Shown here one piece after another: positions 8,751-17,976 of a stretch of DNA of 64,000 nt (position 1 is the stretch's first letter; every line of letters starts with the position of its first letter). Below the pieces are notes generated by a model, which saw only the letters and a program-made list of their open reading frames with translations, did not search any database and was not told where the DNA came from. A program made the position numbers and the translations under genes. Origin of the DNA: Psychromonas sp030397575 (GTDB lineage Bacteria; Pseudomonadota; Gammaproteobacteria; Enterobacterales; Psychromonadaceae); the NCBI RefSeq assembly GCF_046250175.1, contig NZ_CP176468.1; one strand, given 5' to 3'.

Positions 8751-9986
8751 ATGCAGGTGTTTTTGGTCGGTGGTGCAGTAAGAGACAAGTTATTAGATAT
8801 CGAAGTAAAGGATCGAGATTTTGTTGTCACAAATAGCACGCCAGACAATATGTTAGCAAAAGGTTTTACTCAAGTAGGTAAAGACTTCCCTGTATTTTTA
8901 CATCCCACAACAGCTGAAGAATACGCATTAGCGCGAACTGAGCGTAAGCAGGGAATTGGCTACACCGGCTTTACTTGTTATGCCGGTGAAGATGTCACCT
9001 TAGAGGATGATTTAGCACGCCGAGACCTAACCATCAATGCCATAGCTCAAGCTACGGATGGTGAGTTAATAGACCCCTATAGAGGTCAACAAGATTTAGC
9101 TGATAAAGTATTACGCCATATCAGCCCCGCTTTTAGCGAAGATCCACTTCGAGTATTACGTGTTGCACGTTTTGCCGCACGTTTTGCCCAATTAGGTTTT
9201 AGTATTGCCCCAGAAACCATGCTGCTCATGTCTGACATAGCGGCAAGTGGTGAATTGCAAAGCTTAACTCCAGAGCGTGTTTGGATAGAGACAGAAAAAG
9301 CATTACGTACCGATAGTCCGCAAGTATACTTTCAAGTGTTGCGAGACTGTGGCGCATTAGCAACCCTATTTCCTGAAATCGATAATTTATATGGCGTACC
9401 AGCTCCAAAACGTTGGCACCCAGAAATAGATACCGGTATTCATACGTTAATGGTTGTAGAGCAAGCTTGTTTATTATCTGATTCCGTTGCTTTTCGCTTT
9501 GCTTGTTTAGTACACGATTTAGGTAAAGCCTTAACCCCTGAAAGTGAATGGCCTAGTCATAAGGGGCATGGTATCAAGGGATTAGCAGTCATTAAGAAGT
9601 TCTGTAAACGCTTGAAAGTACCTAATGAATGTCGAGATTTAGCACTCTTAGTGAGCGAGCACCATACTAATATCCACAGCGCTTTTGAGTTACGCGCAAG
9701 CACTATGGTGGGCATTATGGATAAGTGTGATGCATGGCGTAAGCCACAACGTTTCCAACAAATGTTGCAGTGTTGTGTGGCTGACTCCAAAGGCAGAACA
9801 GGCTTTGAATTATTACCTTACCCTACTGCCGATTATATGTGGCAAGCTTTTCAACAAGCCTTAACAGCGGATATCCAAGCGATTATTAAGCAGGGATTTC
9901 AAGGCCAAGAGATCAGAAATAAACTACAACAACAAAGAATTGACTTGGTACAGGACTTTAAAAATAATAACCCCAAACCAACGTAA
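8751..9986 (+). CDS. cca: Multifunctional CCA-adding tRNA nucleotidyltransferase
   Basis: This enzyme adds or repairs the 3'-CCA end of tRNAs. At 411 aa it is almost the length of E. coli Cca (412 aa). The class II nucleotidyltransferase head is at the N-terminus (MQVFLVGGAVRDKLLDIEVK, then DRDFVV with the catalytic aspartates), followed by RRDLTINAIA and the EDPLRVLRVARFAARF motif. A C-terminal HD phosphohydrolase domain is present (CLVHDLGKALTPE around residue 255), which in E. coli gives 2'-phosphatase and phosphodiesterase activity. GGGGATAG precedes the ATG. It is convergent with uppP. Confidence 0.96.
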   Translation: MQVFLVGGAVRDKLLDIEVKDRDFVVTNSTPDNMLAKGFTQVGKDFPVFLHPTTAEEYALARTERKQGIGYTGFTCYAGEDVTLEDDLARRDLTINAIAQATDGELIDPYRGQQDLADKVLRHISPAFSEDPLRVLRVARFAARFAQLGFSIAPETMLLMSDIAASGELQSLTPERVWIETEKALRTDSPQVYFQVLRDCGALATLFPEIDNLYGVPAPKRWHPEIDTGIHTLMVVEQACLLSDSVAFRFACLVHDLGKALTPESEWPSHKGHGIKGLAVIKKFCKRLKVPNECRDLALLVSEHHTNIHSAFELRASTMVGIMDKCDAWRKPQRFQQMLQCCVADSKGRTGFELLPYPTADYMWQAFQQALTADIQAIIKQGFQGQEIRNKLQQQRIDLVQDFKNNNPKPT

Positions 9987-10017
9987 ATATTCGCTTAAGG
10001 TTATATTGATTGAAAAC

Positions 10018-10043
10018 TGCAAACGTCCACAAGGCCGTTTGCA
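10018..10043 (-). terminator. Terminator after uppP
   Basis: TGCAAACG and CGTTTGCA pair with an additional inner GCC/GG pairing. On the minus strand GTTTTC follows. The hairpin lies 6 nt after the uppP stop codon. Confidence 0.65.
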
Positions 10044-10048
10044 ATGAG

Positions 10049-10846
10049 TTAACTCAGCACGTAAAACAATGCCACACCTAGTATCAAACGATATATAACA
10101 AAAGGTAACATGCCTACTTTATTCAATAGTATTAAGAAAAAGTGAATACATAAAATGGCACTGATAAAAGAAACACCAGCGCCCAGCATTAAAGCGCCCC
10201 AATCTACATATTGATCCGATAAGATAAATTTAAGCAAATCGTATCCAGATGCCATAGAGATAATTGGTACCGACATCAAAAATGAAAATCGTGCTGCGGC
10301 ATTACGTGTCAGTCCTAGCATCAAACCTGCTGTAATAGTAATACCTGAACGAGACGTACCAGGAATTAGGGCCAAAGCTTGTGCACAACCTAAAAAGATT
10401 GCCCCTTTTAACCCTGTTTGATACTCAGTTTTAACCTGTACCGCTTTAGCATCTGCCCACCATAATAACAGGCCAAAAAACACTGTTGTAGCGGCAACTA
10501 CATAACCGCTGCGTAGATATAATTCGATATAATCTTTACCAAAAAAACCAATCAATGCAGCAGGAATAGTCGCCCAAATAATCCACCAAGCTAATTTGCT
10601 ATCTGGTGTCGTTTGTTTATGTTTGATCGAGTTACACCAGGCCAATGACATATTGCGTAGGTCTTTATGGAAATAAAGCACAACTGCAGCTAAGGTACCA
10701 ATGTTCAATACGAGATCAAATGCTAGACCTTGGTCTTGCCACCCTAATAAAACAGAAGGTAGCAATAAGTGTGCAGAACTTGAAATAGGTAAAAACTCAG
10801 TTAAACCTTGAATCAAGGCTAGAACGATAACTTCTAAAAAACTCAT
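10049..10846 (-). CDS. uppP: Undecaprenyl-diphosphatase (UppP/BacA)
   Basis: This inner-membrane enzyme dephosphorylates undecaprenyl diphosphate to recycle the lipid carrier for peptidoglycan and other envelope polymers. At 265 aa it has the family length. Both signature motifs are present: LIQGLTEFLPISSSAHLLL near residue 12, with the catalytic glutamate and serines, and LIPGTSRSGITITAGLMLGL near residue 160. About eight membrane segments are predicted by eye. It is the last gene of a folB-folK-uppP operon, 18 nt after folK. E. coli has the same neighbourhood (cca-bacA-folB). Confidence 0.96.
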   Translation of the reverse strand: MSFLEVIVLALIQGLTEFLPISSSAHLLLPSVLLGWQDQGLAFDLVLNIGTLAAVVLYFHKDLRNMSLAWCNSIKHKQTTPDSKLAWWIIWATIPAALIGFFGKDYIELYLRSGYVVAATTVFFGLLLWWADAKAVQVKTEYQTGLKGAIFLGCAQALALIPGTSRSGITITAGLMLGLTRNAAARFSFLMSVPIISMASGYDLLKFILSDQYVDWGALMLGAGVSFISAILCIHFFLILLNKVGMLPFVIYRLILGVALFYVLS

Positions 10847-10864
10847 ATTTATCTCTTTTGGTTA

Positions 10865-11368
10865 CTATGATGATAGTGATTCGATGATAACAGGTGGATC
10901 CACCTTCCATAATTTCTGTTTATCAGCTGGGTATTGTGACCATAAAGTATGGTAACTAAGCTGCAAAACAGGATGCAATAATGTAGGTGCTAACTCTGCC
11001 AACGGTTTTAATACAAATGCATTTAAAGTAATTTCTGCACGAGGGAGATCACGACTATTATCAATGACATCGTCGTATAATAGTAGGTCCAGATCTAATG
11101 TTCTTGGTGCATATTTTAATGCTTTTAATGGTCTGCCTAATTGTATTTCTATCGCTTTTAACTGTTTTATCAGCTGTTCGATGGATAAATCACTGGATAG
11201 TTCCACCACTAAATTATAAAAGTGGCTTCCTTTAAACCCCACCGCTTCGCTTTCATACACTTTGGATAACCTCAGCTCACCAAATGCTTGTTGTAATGCT
11301 TGTATCCCTAAACGAATATTTTCACGTCGATTGATGCTTGACCCCACCCCAATGAAAATATGAGCCAT
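10865..11368 (-). CDS. folK: 2-amino-4-hydroxy-6-hydroxymethyldihydropteridine pyrophosphokinase
   Basis: FolK transfers pyrophosphate from ATP to 6-hydroxymethyl-dihydropterin in folate synthesis. The 167-aa product begins IFIGVGSSINRRENIRLGIQ and has the classic signature PRTLDLDLLLYDD near residue 87, containing the metal-binding aspartates, plus a RPLKALKYAPR pterin/ATP loop. Its start codon overlaps the stop of folB by one base (TAATG type), so the two are translationally coupled. The next enzyme upstream in the pathway, FolB, is thus its direct neighbour. Confidence 0.94.
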   Translation of the reverse strand: MAHIFIGVGSSINRRENIRLGIQALQQAFGELRLSKVYESEAVGFKGSHFYNLVVELSSDLSIEQLIKQLKAIEIQLGRPLKALKYAPRTLDLDLLLYDDVIDNSRDLPRAEITLNAFVLKPLAELAPTLLHPVLQLSYHTLWSQYPADKQKLWKVDPPVIIESLSS

Positions 11369-11721
11369 TACTTAGCACCACGCTCGATTTGTACCCCTAA
11401 GCTTTGCGCTTTAGGTAGTGCGCCTGGTTTGTGTAACGTTAACTTAATCCAAGGAACTGCAAACTCTTCCATTATTAATGCCGCTACTCGTTCCGCCATG
11501 GTTTCAATCAATTCAAACTGGTTTTGTTGAGCAAATTGGCTAACACGCTCTGAAACACTAAAATAATTTAATGCTAGCTTAATATCGTCATTAGCTGCTG
11601 CAGGTTTATTATCATGTGCCATCTCTAAATCAAAATAGAGTTTTTGTTGTACACCCTTTTCCCAACCATACACACCAATTGTACTGATCACTTGCAGCTG
11701 TTTTATAAAAACGATATCCAT
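11368..11721 (-). CDS. folB: Dihydroneopterin aldolase
   Basis: This 117-aa enzyme makes 6-hydroxymethyl-dihydropterin and glycolaldehyde from dihydroneopterin. Family features are MDIVFIKQLQVISTIGVYGWEK with the substrate-loop glutamate, the ELIETMAERVAALIM helix with the pterin-anchoring glutamate, and the C-terminal IKLTLHKPGALP with the conserved lysine. It is the first gene of folB-folK-uppP and is divergent from plsY, with 173 nt between them. The homologue FolX is a weaker alternative; the folK linkage favours FolB. Confidence 0.92.
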   Translation of the reverse strand: MDIVFIKQLQVISTIGVYGWEKGVQQKLYFDLEMAHDNKPAAANDDIKLALNYFSVSERVSQFAQQNQFELIETMAERVAALIMEEFAVPWIKLTLHKPGALPKAQSLGVQIERGAK

Positions 11722-11828
11722 ATTTCTATCCCATCATTGTATTTTATTTTGATGCCACTACACTTTTTTTTGTTGCGGTTAGCGAGTAGACTCAGATGTT
11801 AACCTGAAAATTATAATTGCTCTTGCCA

Positions 11829-11856
11829 CTGACTTTCTTTGTAGACAATATATAAT
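11829..11856 (+). promoter_or_regulatory. Candidate sigma-70 promoter of plsY
   Basis: CTGACT (11829-11834) and a perfect TATAAT (11851-11856) are separated by 16 nt, upstream of the plsY start at 11895. This is judged by eye only. Confidence 0.4.
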
Positions 11857-11894
11857 TGACTCGCATTTTACCTTAATAGGATGAAATAAGTACC

Positions 11895-12491
11895 ATGATT
11901 ATACTGGCAACACTTATTTTTAGCATATCGGCCTATTTTCTTGGTGCAGTAAACGGCGCCATTTTACTGTGTAAGTATAAAGGCTGGCCAGATCCTAGAA
12001 CACATGGTTCAAAAAATCCTGGTGCAACCAATATGCTACGTATGCATCATGCGCAAGCAGCAAGCCTGGTACTTATCTTTGACCTGTTGAAAGGCACAAT
12101 CCCTGTTTATCTTGCTTACTTTGTTGGCATTCCACCATTTGCTATTGGCTTTATTGGTATTGCTACCTGTTTAGGTCATATATTCCCGCCCTACTTTAAC
12201 TTTAAAGGAGGGAAAGCCGTTGCAACCGGACTTGGTACATTATTGCCTTTAGGTATGGATATGACTGGATTAGTTGTGATCACTTGGTTATTAACAGTCG
12301 CAATCAGTGGCTATGCTTCTTTAGCCGCGATTATCACCGCCATTGCAGCTCCTGTTTATGTTCATCTCATCAAGCCAGAATTTACCTTACCTGTGTTAAT
12401 GCTATCGTGCTTAATCATATTGCGACATATCAGTAACATTCGTCGTTTGTTAATAGGCAAAGAGAAAAAAATAGTTAACTGGAAGCAATAA
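11895..12491 (+). CDS. plsY: Glycerol-3-phosphate acyltransferase PlsY
   Basis: PlsY is an inner-membrane enzyme that acylates glycerol-3-phosphate from acyl-phosphate to form lysophosphatidate, the first step of phospholipid synthesis. The 198-aa product has several membrane segments and the three conserved loops: SKNPGATNMLR near residue 40, GHIFPPYFNFKGGKAVATGLGT near residue 95 (split here across the conserved GGKAVAT phosphate loop), and LRHISNIRRLLIGKEKK near the end. In E. coli plsY (ygiH) also lies divergent to folB. The start ATG follows AATAGGATGAA. A weak hairpin lies at 12508-12534. Confidence 0.95.
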   Translation: MIILATLIFSISAYFLGAVNGAILLCKYKGWPDPRTHGSKNPGATNMLRMHHAQAASLVLIFDLLKGTIPVYLAYFVGIPPFAIGFIGIATCLGHIFPPYFNFKGGKAVATGLGTLLPLGMDMTGLVVITWLLTVAISGYASLAAIITAIAAPVYVHLIKPEFTLPVLMLSCLIILRHISNIRRLLIGKEKKIVNWKQ

Positions 12492-12598
12492 TGAATACCA
12501 AGATTAACCTATCATTAAGACCATTTATGATAGGATCTAAATAATCGATAAGAAGCGAGAAATTGATCATTTAATTATTTTAATGAAAGGAAAGACTT

Positions 12599-13009
12599 AT
12601 GCGTTTATTACACACTATGTTACGTGTTACCGATTTACAAAAATCGATCGATTTTTATCAACAAGTATTAGATATGAAACTATTACGTCAATCAGAAAAC
12701 ACTGAGTATAAATATACACTGGCTTTTCTTGGTTATGGCGATGAAGTGGATACGACAGTGATCGAGTTAACTTATAACTGGGGTACTGACAGCTACGATA
12801 TGGGTAATGCTTACGGGCATATTGCCATTGAAACCGATGACATTTACGAAACTTGTGAAAAAATCAAAAGCTTAGGCGGTATTATTACTCGTGAGCCAGG
12901 GCCAGTAAAAGGTGGTTCAACAGTGATTGCATTTGTTAAAGACCCTGATGGCTATATGATTGAGTTAATTAATAAAAAAGATGCAGGTAAAGGTTTAGGC
13001 GAAAGCTAA
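12599..13009 (+). CDS. gloA: Lactoylglutathione lyase (glyoxalase I)
   Basis: GloA isomerises the hemithioacetal of methylglyoxal and glutathione to S-lactoylglutathione. The 136-aa protein begins MRLLHTMLRVTDLQKSIDFY, with the first metal-binding histidine at position 5. It continues with the conserved VIELTYNWG (metal Glu), AYGHIAIETDDIYETCE (metal His) and FVKDPDGYMIELI (catalytic Glu). This set is typical of Ni(II)-type proteobacterial GloA. GAAAGGAAAG precedes the ATG. A methylglyoxal synthase gene (mgsA) is also in the window at 30061, so the route making and removing methylglyoxal is represented. Confidence 0.96.
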   Translation: MRLLHTMLRVTDLQKSIDFYQQVLDMKLLRQSENTEYKYTLAFLGYGDEVDTTVIELTYNWGTDSYDMGNAYGHIAIETDDIYETCEKIKSLGGIITREPGPVKGGSTVIAFVKDPDGYMIELINKKDAGKGLGES

Positions 13010-13026
13010 TATCCAAACTACCTACT

Positions 13027-13069
13027 ATAAAAAGGGCTGATAACATCTCATGTTATCAGCCCTTTTTAT
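13027..13069. terminator. Bidirectional terminator between gloA and trpS
   Basis: A 19-bp inverted repeat (core AAAAAGGGCTGATAACA and its complement) has a TCTCA loop and A/T tails on both sides, between two convergent genes. Confidence 0.93.
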
Positions 13070-13091
13070 TAATTATATTTTCACTAAACAA

Positions 13092-14093
13092 CTATTTAGG
13101 CAAAAAACCAATACGATCGTAAACCTTAGCTAAAGTCGCTGCAGCACGTTCACGAGCTTTTTCTGCCCCCACTCGAGCCATTGCTTGTAATGCTTGCTCA
13201 TCTGCACGTAACTCTTTAAAACGAGCTTGTATAGGCTCTAATAAAGTAACAACAGCATCTGCAGTATCTGATTTCAAGTGACCATACATTTTATCTTCAT
13301 ATTCAGGAATCAAACTATCAATTGAACGGTTTGTTGAACATGACAATAAAGTTAATAGATTAGATACCCCTGGTTTTTCAGCAGTATCAAAGTAGATTCG
13401 AGCTTGTTCATCAGAATCAGTCGCGGCACTTTTAATTTTTTTCGCTATTTTTTTCGGATCTTCTAATAATGCGATAAAGTTCTTTTCATTATCATCAGAC
13501 TTAGACATTTTCTTAGTCGGATCTTGTAGACTCATGATACGGGCACCGTGCTCAGGAATAGCTGGCTCAGGTACCACAAAAGTATCGCCATAAGCATTAT
13601 TAAAACGAGTCGCAATATCACGAGCTAGCTCAAGGTGTTGTTTTTGGTCGCTGCCCACTGGTACATGTTTTGGACCATACAATAAGATATCTGCAGCCAT
13701 TAATACCGGGTAGCTGTATAGACCAGCATTGATATTAGTAACATTTTTTTGCGACTTATCTTTAAACTGCGTCATACGATTTAACTCACCCATTTGTGTA
13801 TGACAGTTTAAAATCCAAGATAATTCAGCATGTTCAGGTACTTGCGATTGAATAAACATGGTACTTTTTTGTGGGTCAATACCCACTGCTTGATACATTG
13901 CTAAGCCATCATAGATCGCGTTACGTAATGCTTTAGGGTCTTGACGAACCGTAATAGCATGTAGGTCAACCAAACAGAATAGACAATCATTGGTTTCTTG
14001 CATCACTACCCATTGGCGTAACGCACCCATGTAGTTACCAATCGTTAAGCCGCCTGATGGCTGGCATCCACTTAATACAACGGGTTTAGTCAT
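13092..14093 (-). CDS. trpS: Tryptophanyl-tRNA synthetase
   Basis: TrpS charges tRNA-Trp. The 333-aa protein is a class I synthetase of normal length. The HIGH-like motif is PSGGLTIGNYMGA near residue 12 (TIGN) and the KMSKS loop is KKMSKSDDNEK near residue 193. The dimer and tryptophan-site stretches (LLYGPKHVPVGSDQKQHLEL) are intact. It is the last gene of the rpe-gph-trpS run, 21 nt after gph, an arrangement conserved with E. coli (damX-dam-rpe-gph-trpS). Confidence 0.97.
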   Translation of the reverse strand: MTKPVVLSGCQPSGGLTIGNYMGALRQWVVMQETNDCLFCLVDLHAITVRQDPKALRNAIYDGLAMYQAVGIDPQKSTMFIQSQVPEHAELSWILNCHTQMGELNRMTQFKDKSQKNVTNINAGLYSYPVLMAADILLYGPKHVPVGSDQKQHLELARDIATRFNNAYGDTFVVPEPAIPEHGARIMSLQDPTKKMSKSDDNEKNFIALLEDPKKIAKKIKSAATDSDEQARIYFDTAEKPGVSNLLTLLSCSTNRSIDSLIPEYEDKMYGHLKSDTADAVVTLLEPIQARFKELRADEQALQAMARVGAEKARERAAATLAKVYDRIGFLPK

Positions 14094-14114
14094 TTTTACT
14101 TTCCTTCATTGCTC

Positions 14115-14786
14115 TTACAGCAATGTTAATAATTCATCGAAATGATTAACAATATAATCTGGGTTAATCTGTGCAATCGGCTCGCCAAAGTTGTAACCAT
14201 AAGTTAAGGCGATGGTAGATACCTTGGCATTCTGTCCGGCTAAAATGTCATTACGTGAATCACCAATCATAACCGTCTCTGAAGCACCAATATTGAAGTG
14301 CTCACAAGCATATTCAACTTGCATAGGATCTGGCTTATTACGCGCTAATGTATCGCCACCAAGTAGGAGATCAAAACATCGGTTAATACCAAAGTAGGCA
14401 AGTAAATCAGGTAAGAATTTTTCAGCTTTATTAGTAATGAGTGCAATCTTATAACCTTTGTCTTGCAGTTTAAATAAGGTGCTTTTTACCGCTGGGTATA
14501 AGCCAGACTCCGTATTTAAAAATTGCTGATAATATCCCTCGAAAATACTCACTGCATTAGCGAGTACGTCCTGAGAAAAATCATTACCGTTGACATGCTG
14601 TAAGCAACGTTCAACCATTTTAGGAATACCATCCCCTACCCAAGTTTTTACCACTAGATCATTAACATGAGGTAAAGATAACTCTTCTAACATAGCATTT
14701 AAGGATAAACGCAGGTCAGGAACACTATTAACTAGTGTCCCATCAAGATCAAAACAGATTAATTTAATATCAGTAAGTTGAGTCAT
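14115..14786 (-). CDS. gph: Phosphoglycolate phosphatase
   Basis: This HAD-superfamily hydrolase removes 2-phosphoglycolate, including that produced during repair of oxidatively damaged DNA ends. The 223-aa protein has HAD motif I LICFDLDGTLVNS with the nucleophilic Asp, motif II IALITNKAEKF, motif III around the NKPDPMQ lysine, and motif IV MIGDSRNDILAGQNA. It sits 10 nt after rpe and 21 nt before trpS on the minus strand. Specificity is assigned mainly from conserved gene order, since HAD paralogues look alike. Confidence 0.94.
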   Translation of the reverse strand: MTQLTDIKLICFDLDGTLVNSVPDLRLSLNAMLEELSLPHVNDLVVKTWVGDGIPKMVERCLQHVNGNDFSQDVLANAVSIFEGYYQQFLNTESGLYPAVKSTLFKLQDKGYKIALITNKAEKFLPDLLAYFGINRCFDLLLGGDTLARNKPDPMQVEYACEHFNIGASETVMIGDSRNDILAGQNAKVSTIALTYGYNFGEPIAQINPDYIVNHFDELLTLL

Positions 14787-14796
14787 AATCAGTAAT

Positions 14797-15468
14797 TTAT
14801 TTTACTTCAGCCAGTTGCTCACGCATTTCATCAATGACTGCTTTGTAATCAGGTTGATTAAAGATAGCTGAACCTGCAACAAACATATCTGCACCCGCTT
14901 CTGCAATCTCTTTGATATTATCTGTTTTAACGCCACCATCAACTTCTAAGCGGATATCACGACCACTTGCATCGATTAATTTACGTACTTGACGTAATTT
15001 TTCTAGTGTATGAGGAATAAATGATTGTCCACCAAAACCAGGATTTACAGACATTAATAGCACGACATCTAATTTATCCATGACATGTGTTAGTTCTTCT
15101 AAAGAAGTGGCAGGATTTAATACTAGACCTGCTTTGCAACCGTAAGACTTGATAAGTTGTAATGAACGATCCACATGTTTAGATGCTTCAGGGTGGAAAG
15201 TGATAATAGAAGCTCCTGCTTCTGCAAACTGAACTATCATACTATCTACTGGTTCAACCATTAAGTGAACATCAATAGGTGCAGTGATACCATAGTCACG
15301 AAGCGCTTTACACACCATTGGACCAATTGTTAGGTTAGGTACGTAGTGGTTATCCATTACGTCAAAATGCACCACATCAGCGCCATCAGCTAATACTTTT
15401 TTAACATCATCACCCAAACGAGCAAAGTCTGCAGAAAGGATTGAAGGTGCGATTAAATAGTCTGTCAT
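14797..15468 (-). CDS. rpe: Ribulose-phosphate 3-epimerase
   Basis: Rpe interconverts ribulose-5-phosphate and xylulose-5-phosphate in the pentose phosphate pathway. The 223-aa TIM barrel has the family blocks IAPSILSADFARLGDDV (start), VVHFDVMDNHYVPNLTIGP with a metal-binding Asp/His pair, IDVHLMVEPVD, LLMSVNPGFGGQSFIP and LEVDGGVKTDNI near residue 175 with the catalytic Asp. It begins the rpe-gph-trpS group, 71 nt downstream of dam. Confidence 0.97.
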   Translation of the reverse strand: MTDYLIAPSILSADFARLGDDVKKVLADGADVVHFDVMDNHYVPNLTIGPMVCKALRDYGITAPIDVHLMVEPVDSMIVQFAEAGASIITFHPEASKHVDRSLQLIKSYGCKAGLVLNPATSLEELTHVMDKLDVVLLMSVNPGFGGQSFIPHTLEKLRQVRKLIDASGRDIRLEVDGGVKTDNIKEIAEAGADMFVAGSAIFNQPDYKAVIDEMREQLAEVK

Positions 15469-15539
15469 AATGGTCTGTTCCTAAATAGAAATAAGCTAAA
15501 GTATGAGTGCGTTATTCTACCTAAGCAGGGACTAACACA

Positions 15540-16382
15540 CTAATTTTTATTTGCGATGTTTGCGTTTGATTTCGTTTTAGCTGGAAAAAAAGCAAATAAC
15601 TCGGCGACAGGTTTACGGTCAGTCGACTTGCTACTGATAGTACGAGATACAAATATTTTATCGCACTCAGCATCACGGTATAACTCCTGAGTTAACGTTG
15701 TATCGTGATTGCTTAATAACACTGCTGCTTTACTTTCACGCGCCAACTTAGCTAATTGAGCTTGATCATCCAAACTAAAACCTTGCGTTGCGTAACTAGT
15801 AAAAGAAGCACTTTTACTTAAAGGCACGTATGGTGGATCACAATACAACACATCGCTATCACGCAAATACAAAAATAGTTTTTGATATGGTTTACAAGTA
15901 AAAGTGGCTTTTTTCGCTTTTTCAGCAAAAAACAGCAGTTCGCTTTCAGGAAAGTATGGTTGTTTATAGCGTCCAAAAGGCACGTTAAACCCACCACTTT
16001 TATTATAACGGCATAAGCCATTGTAGCCGTGACGATTCATGTATAAGAACAATAATGAACGAAGATAAACGTCATCACTTTTATTAAATTTTTCACGTAA
16101 TTGGTAATAAACCTCTTCCTGATTATATTTTGCTTGAAAATATACTTTAGCATCTCGGATAAACTGTTTAGGTTTACGCTTGATAATTTTATACATTTCA
16201 ATTAAATCAGGATTAATATCATTCAGTACATACTCATCGAAATCGCTGTTTAAAAACACTGAGCCAGCACCAACAAAGGGTTCTATTAATCTATTAGCTT
16301 TTGGTAAGCGTGCATTAATTTGTTCAGTTAAGGTAAACTTCCCACCAGCCCATTTTAAAAAGGCTCTATTTTTTTTATTCAT
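15540..16382 (-). CDS. dam: DNA adenine methyltransferase (GATC)
   Basis: Dam methylates adenine in GATC, marking parental strands for mismatch repair and timing replication initiation. The 280-aa protein has the AdoMet motif FLKWAGGKFTLTEQI at the N-terminus, FVGAGSVFLN, the catalytic motif DVLYCDPPYVPLS near residue 180 and the target-recognition stretch YMNRHGYNGLCRYN. Its start lies 8 nt inside the end of damX, implying translational coupling, as part of the aroK-aroB-damX-dam arrangement known from enterics and vibrios. Specificity is inferred from homology and synteny. Confidence 0.96.
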   Translation of the reverse strand: MNKKNRAFLKWAGGKFTLTEQINARLPKANRLIEPFVGAGSVFLNSDFDEYVLNDINPDLIEMYKIIKRKPKQFIRDAKVYFQAKYNQEEVYYQLREKFNKSDDVYLRSLLFLYMNRHGYNGLCRYNKSGGFNVPFGRYKQPYFPESELLFFAEKAKKATFTCKPYQKLFLYLRDSDVLYCDPPYVPLSKSASFTSYATQGFSLDDQAQLAKLARESKAAVLLSNHDTTLTQELYRDAECDKIFVSRTISSKSTDRKPVAELFAFFPAKTKSNANIANKN

Positions 16383-17970
16383 TATTTAACCGCAAATCAT
16401 TGTGTACTGCTTGCCATGACTTTATCCAAGTAGGCATACCTGCAAATGCTCTTGGCAAGTTTTTAATTGCCAAGTTTGCAGATGCTTTTGATGTGTATTC
16501 ACCATAAACGACAACAAACAAAGGTTTATTGTTACGGATAGTTTGATAGGTAAATACATTTTCTGTTGAACCAAACTTCCGCTTAAAATCTGCTAAATAA
16601 GATCGCGTCGACATAGCCGAAATTTGTATTGTTAAGTTGCTAGGTTTTTTACTCAATAAAACCCTGGGAGCTGTCAGTAAACTATCTGTTGATCGCGTTA
16701 TTTCAGGTTGAGGCTGATTCTGTGTTGTCACATTTTCAACCTCTTCAGTATTCTCTATCACTGCTTGTTTAGTGATTTCAGATTTTTCTTTTATCTGCGC
16801 TTGCAGTTGTTCCGCAACACTACTTTCTGCAGCCTCAACTTGAGTATTTGATTTCAATAATGGTGGTATAGCATGTTCCTGCATTGCTTGAGGCGCTTCT
16901 TCCATTTCATTATTCGGCTGTTCAACAAGTACAGATAACTCTATTAATTGATCATTAGAGATAACCACCCGCTGTTCTGTTTCATCGGATAAGCCCACCA
17001 GACTTTCATTATCATCAATATCTAAGTCAAAGCTAGACCACCCACCAGCCAGTGGCTCAGAAATTGAGCTTGATTGAAGATTTGATTCCGTTTCAAATTC
17101 AGGGAGAACTTGTTCCGCTACCTCAGGTACATCGTTCTGGGGCTGTTGCACCGGAATAAACTTAGGATACAAATAGACTCCAAGTGCCGAGACAATAGCA
17201 ACCAATGACAGCATTAATAACGCAGCTGGTAGCCATGTTTTAGCCCAAGCATGTTTATCTTGTTTAAAGCCTCCCTGACTAAGCTCTTCTGCTAATAAAA
17301 TAATCTTTTTCGGGTTGCCTGCACAGAGATGTAATTGATGATTTAACGCATCTTGATGTTGTAATTTAGCCTCATAGCCCATTTGTTGGAAATTATGCAC
17401 TAACAATGCCGTTGCCTCTTGGATTGTTAAAGCAGGCAAGACTAGCTCTAAACGATTAACTCGATGACTTAATCTTTCAACTAGATGTGAATCTAAATAA
17501 CTTAAAAAGTGCTTAGTTGATGCAGGATCCACTAATAACATGACATTAACCGTCGTCTCTTCAGTTAATTCAAAGGACGCTAATAATTCACATAACTCAA
17601 TCAAAAAATCCGTTGGTAATAGATGTGCATTATCAAGAATCAACAACCGATTTTGCGGTTGACTAAACTCTTCTTGTAAACGCTCTACTGAATCAACTAG
17701 TTTGTCCTGGGCATTAAATAAAGCACGGTCAAATAACTGCTCAATCACTTTTTGTCTTAATACCGGAACAGTAGCGACATTAGATAAAGACAGATAAACC
17801 TGTTTTAAGTCGGGAGGTAAAGTATTAGATAAGTTTTCAGTCAGTGTCGTTTTACCAGATCCGGTTTCTCCGGTGATAAAAATAAGAGATGAAGATAAAT
17901 AGATATGGTGTTGCAGCCGCTCTAAAAGCTGCAACTGTGAAGGAAGCGAAATAAGCGTTCTTTCGACCAT
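16375..17970 (-). CDS. damX: Cell-division protein DamX (AAA and SPOR domains)
   Basis: DamX is a bitopic inner-membrane protein that localises to the division septum. The 531-aa product has an N-terminal cytoplasmic ATPase-like domain with an intact Walker A (ITGETGSGKTTLTENL, about residue 35) and Walker B-like LLILDNAHLL. One membrane helix lies near residue 250 (LPAALLMLSLVAIVSALGVY). A long acidic Gln/Glu-rich linker follows, then a C-terminal SPOR domain (LTIQISAMSTRSYLADFKRK to the end, about residues 450-520) that binds septal glycan strands. It is longer than E. coli DamX (428 aa), whose N-terminus lacks a full ATPase; the ATPase-bearing form is common in vibrios and relatives. It lies 6 nt downstream of aroB. 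Confidence 0.92.
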   Translation of the reverse strand: MVERTLISLPSQLQLLERLQHHIYLSSSLIFITGETGSGKTTLTENLSNTLPPDLKQVYLSLSNVATVPVLRQKVIEQLFDRALFNAQDKLVDSVERLQEEFSQPQNRLLILDNAHLLPTDFLIELCELLASFELTEETTVNVMLLVDPASTKHFLSYLDSHLVERLSHRVNRLELVLPALTIQEATALLVHNFQQMGYEAKLQHQDALNHQLHLCAGNPKKIILLAEELSQGGFKQDKHAWAKTWLPAALLMLSLVAIVSALGVYLYPKFIPVQQPQNDVPEVAEQVLPEFETESNLQSSSISEPLAGGWSSFDLDIDDNESLVGLSDETEQRVVISNDQLIELSVLVEQPNNEMEEAPQAMQEHAIPPLLKSNTQVEAAESSVAEQLQAQIKEKSEITKQAVIENTEEVENVTTQNQPQPEITRSTDSLLTAPRVLLSKKPSNLTIQISAMSTRSYLADFKRKFGSTENVFTYQTIRNNKPLFVVVYGEYTSKASANLAIKNLPRAFAGMPTWIKSWQAVHNDLRLNNE

Positions 17971-17976
17971 AATAGA

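Noticed and set aside
12508..12534. CCTATCAT/ATGATAGG hairpin between plsY and gloA
   Set aside because: 8-bp stem with an 11-nt loop but no T-run; may be a weak pause or chance.
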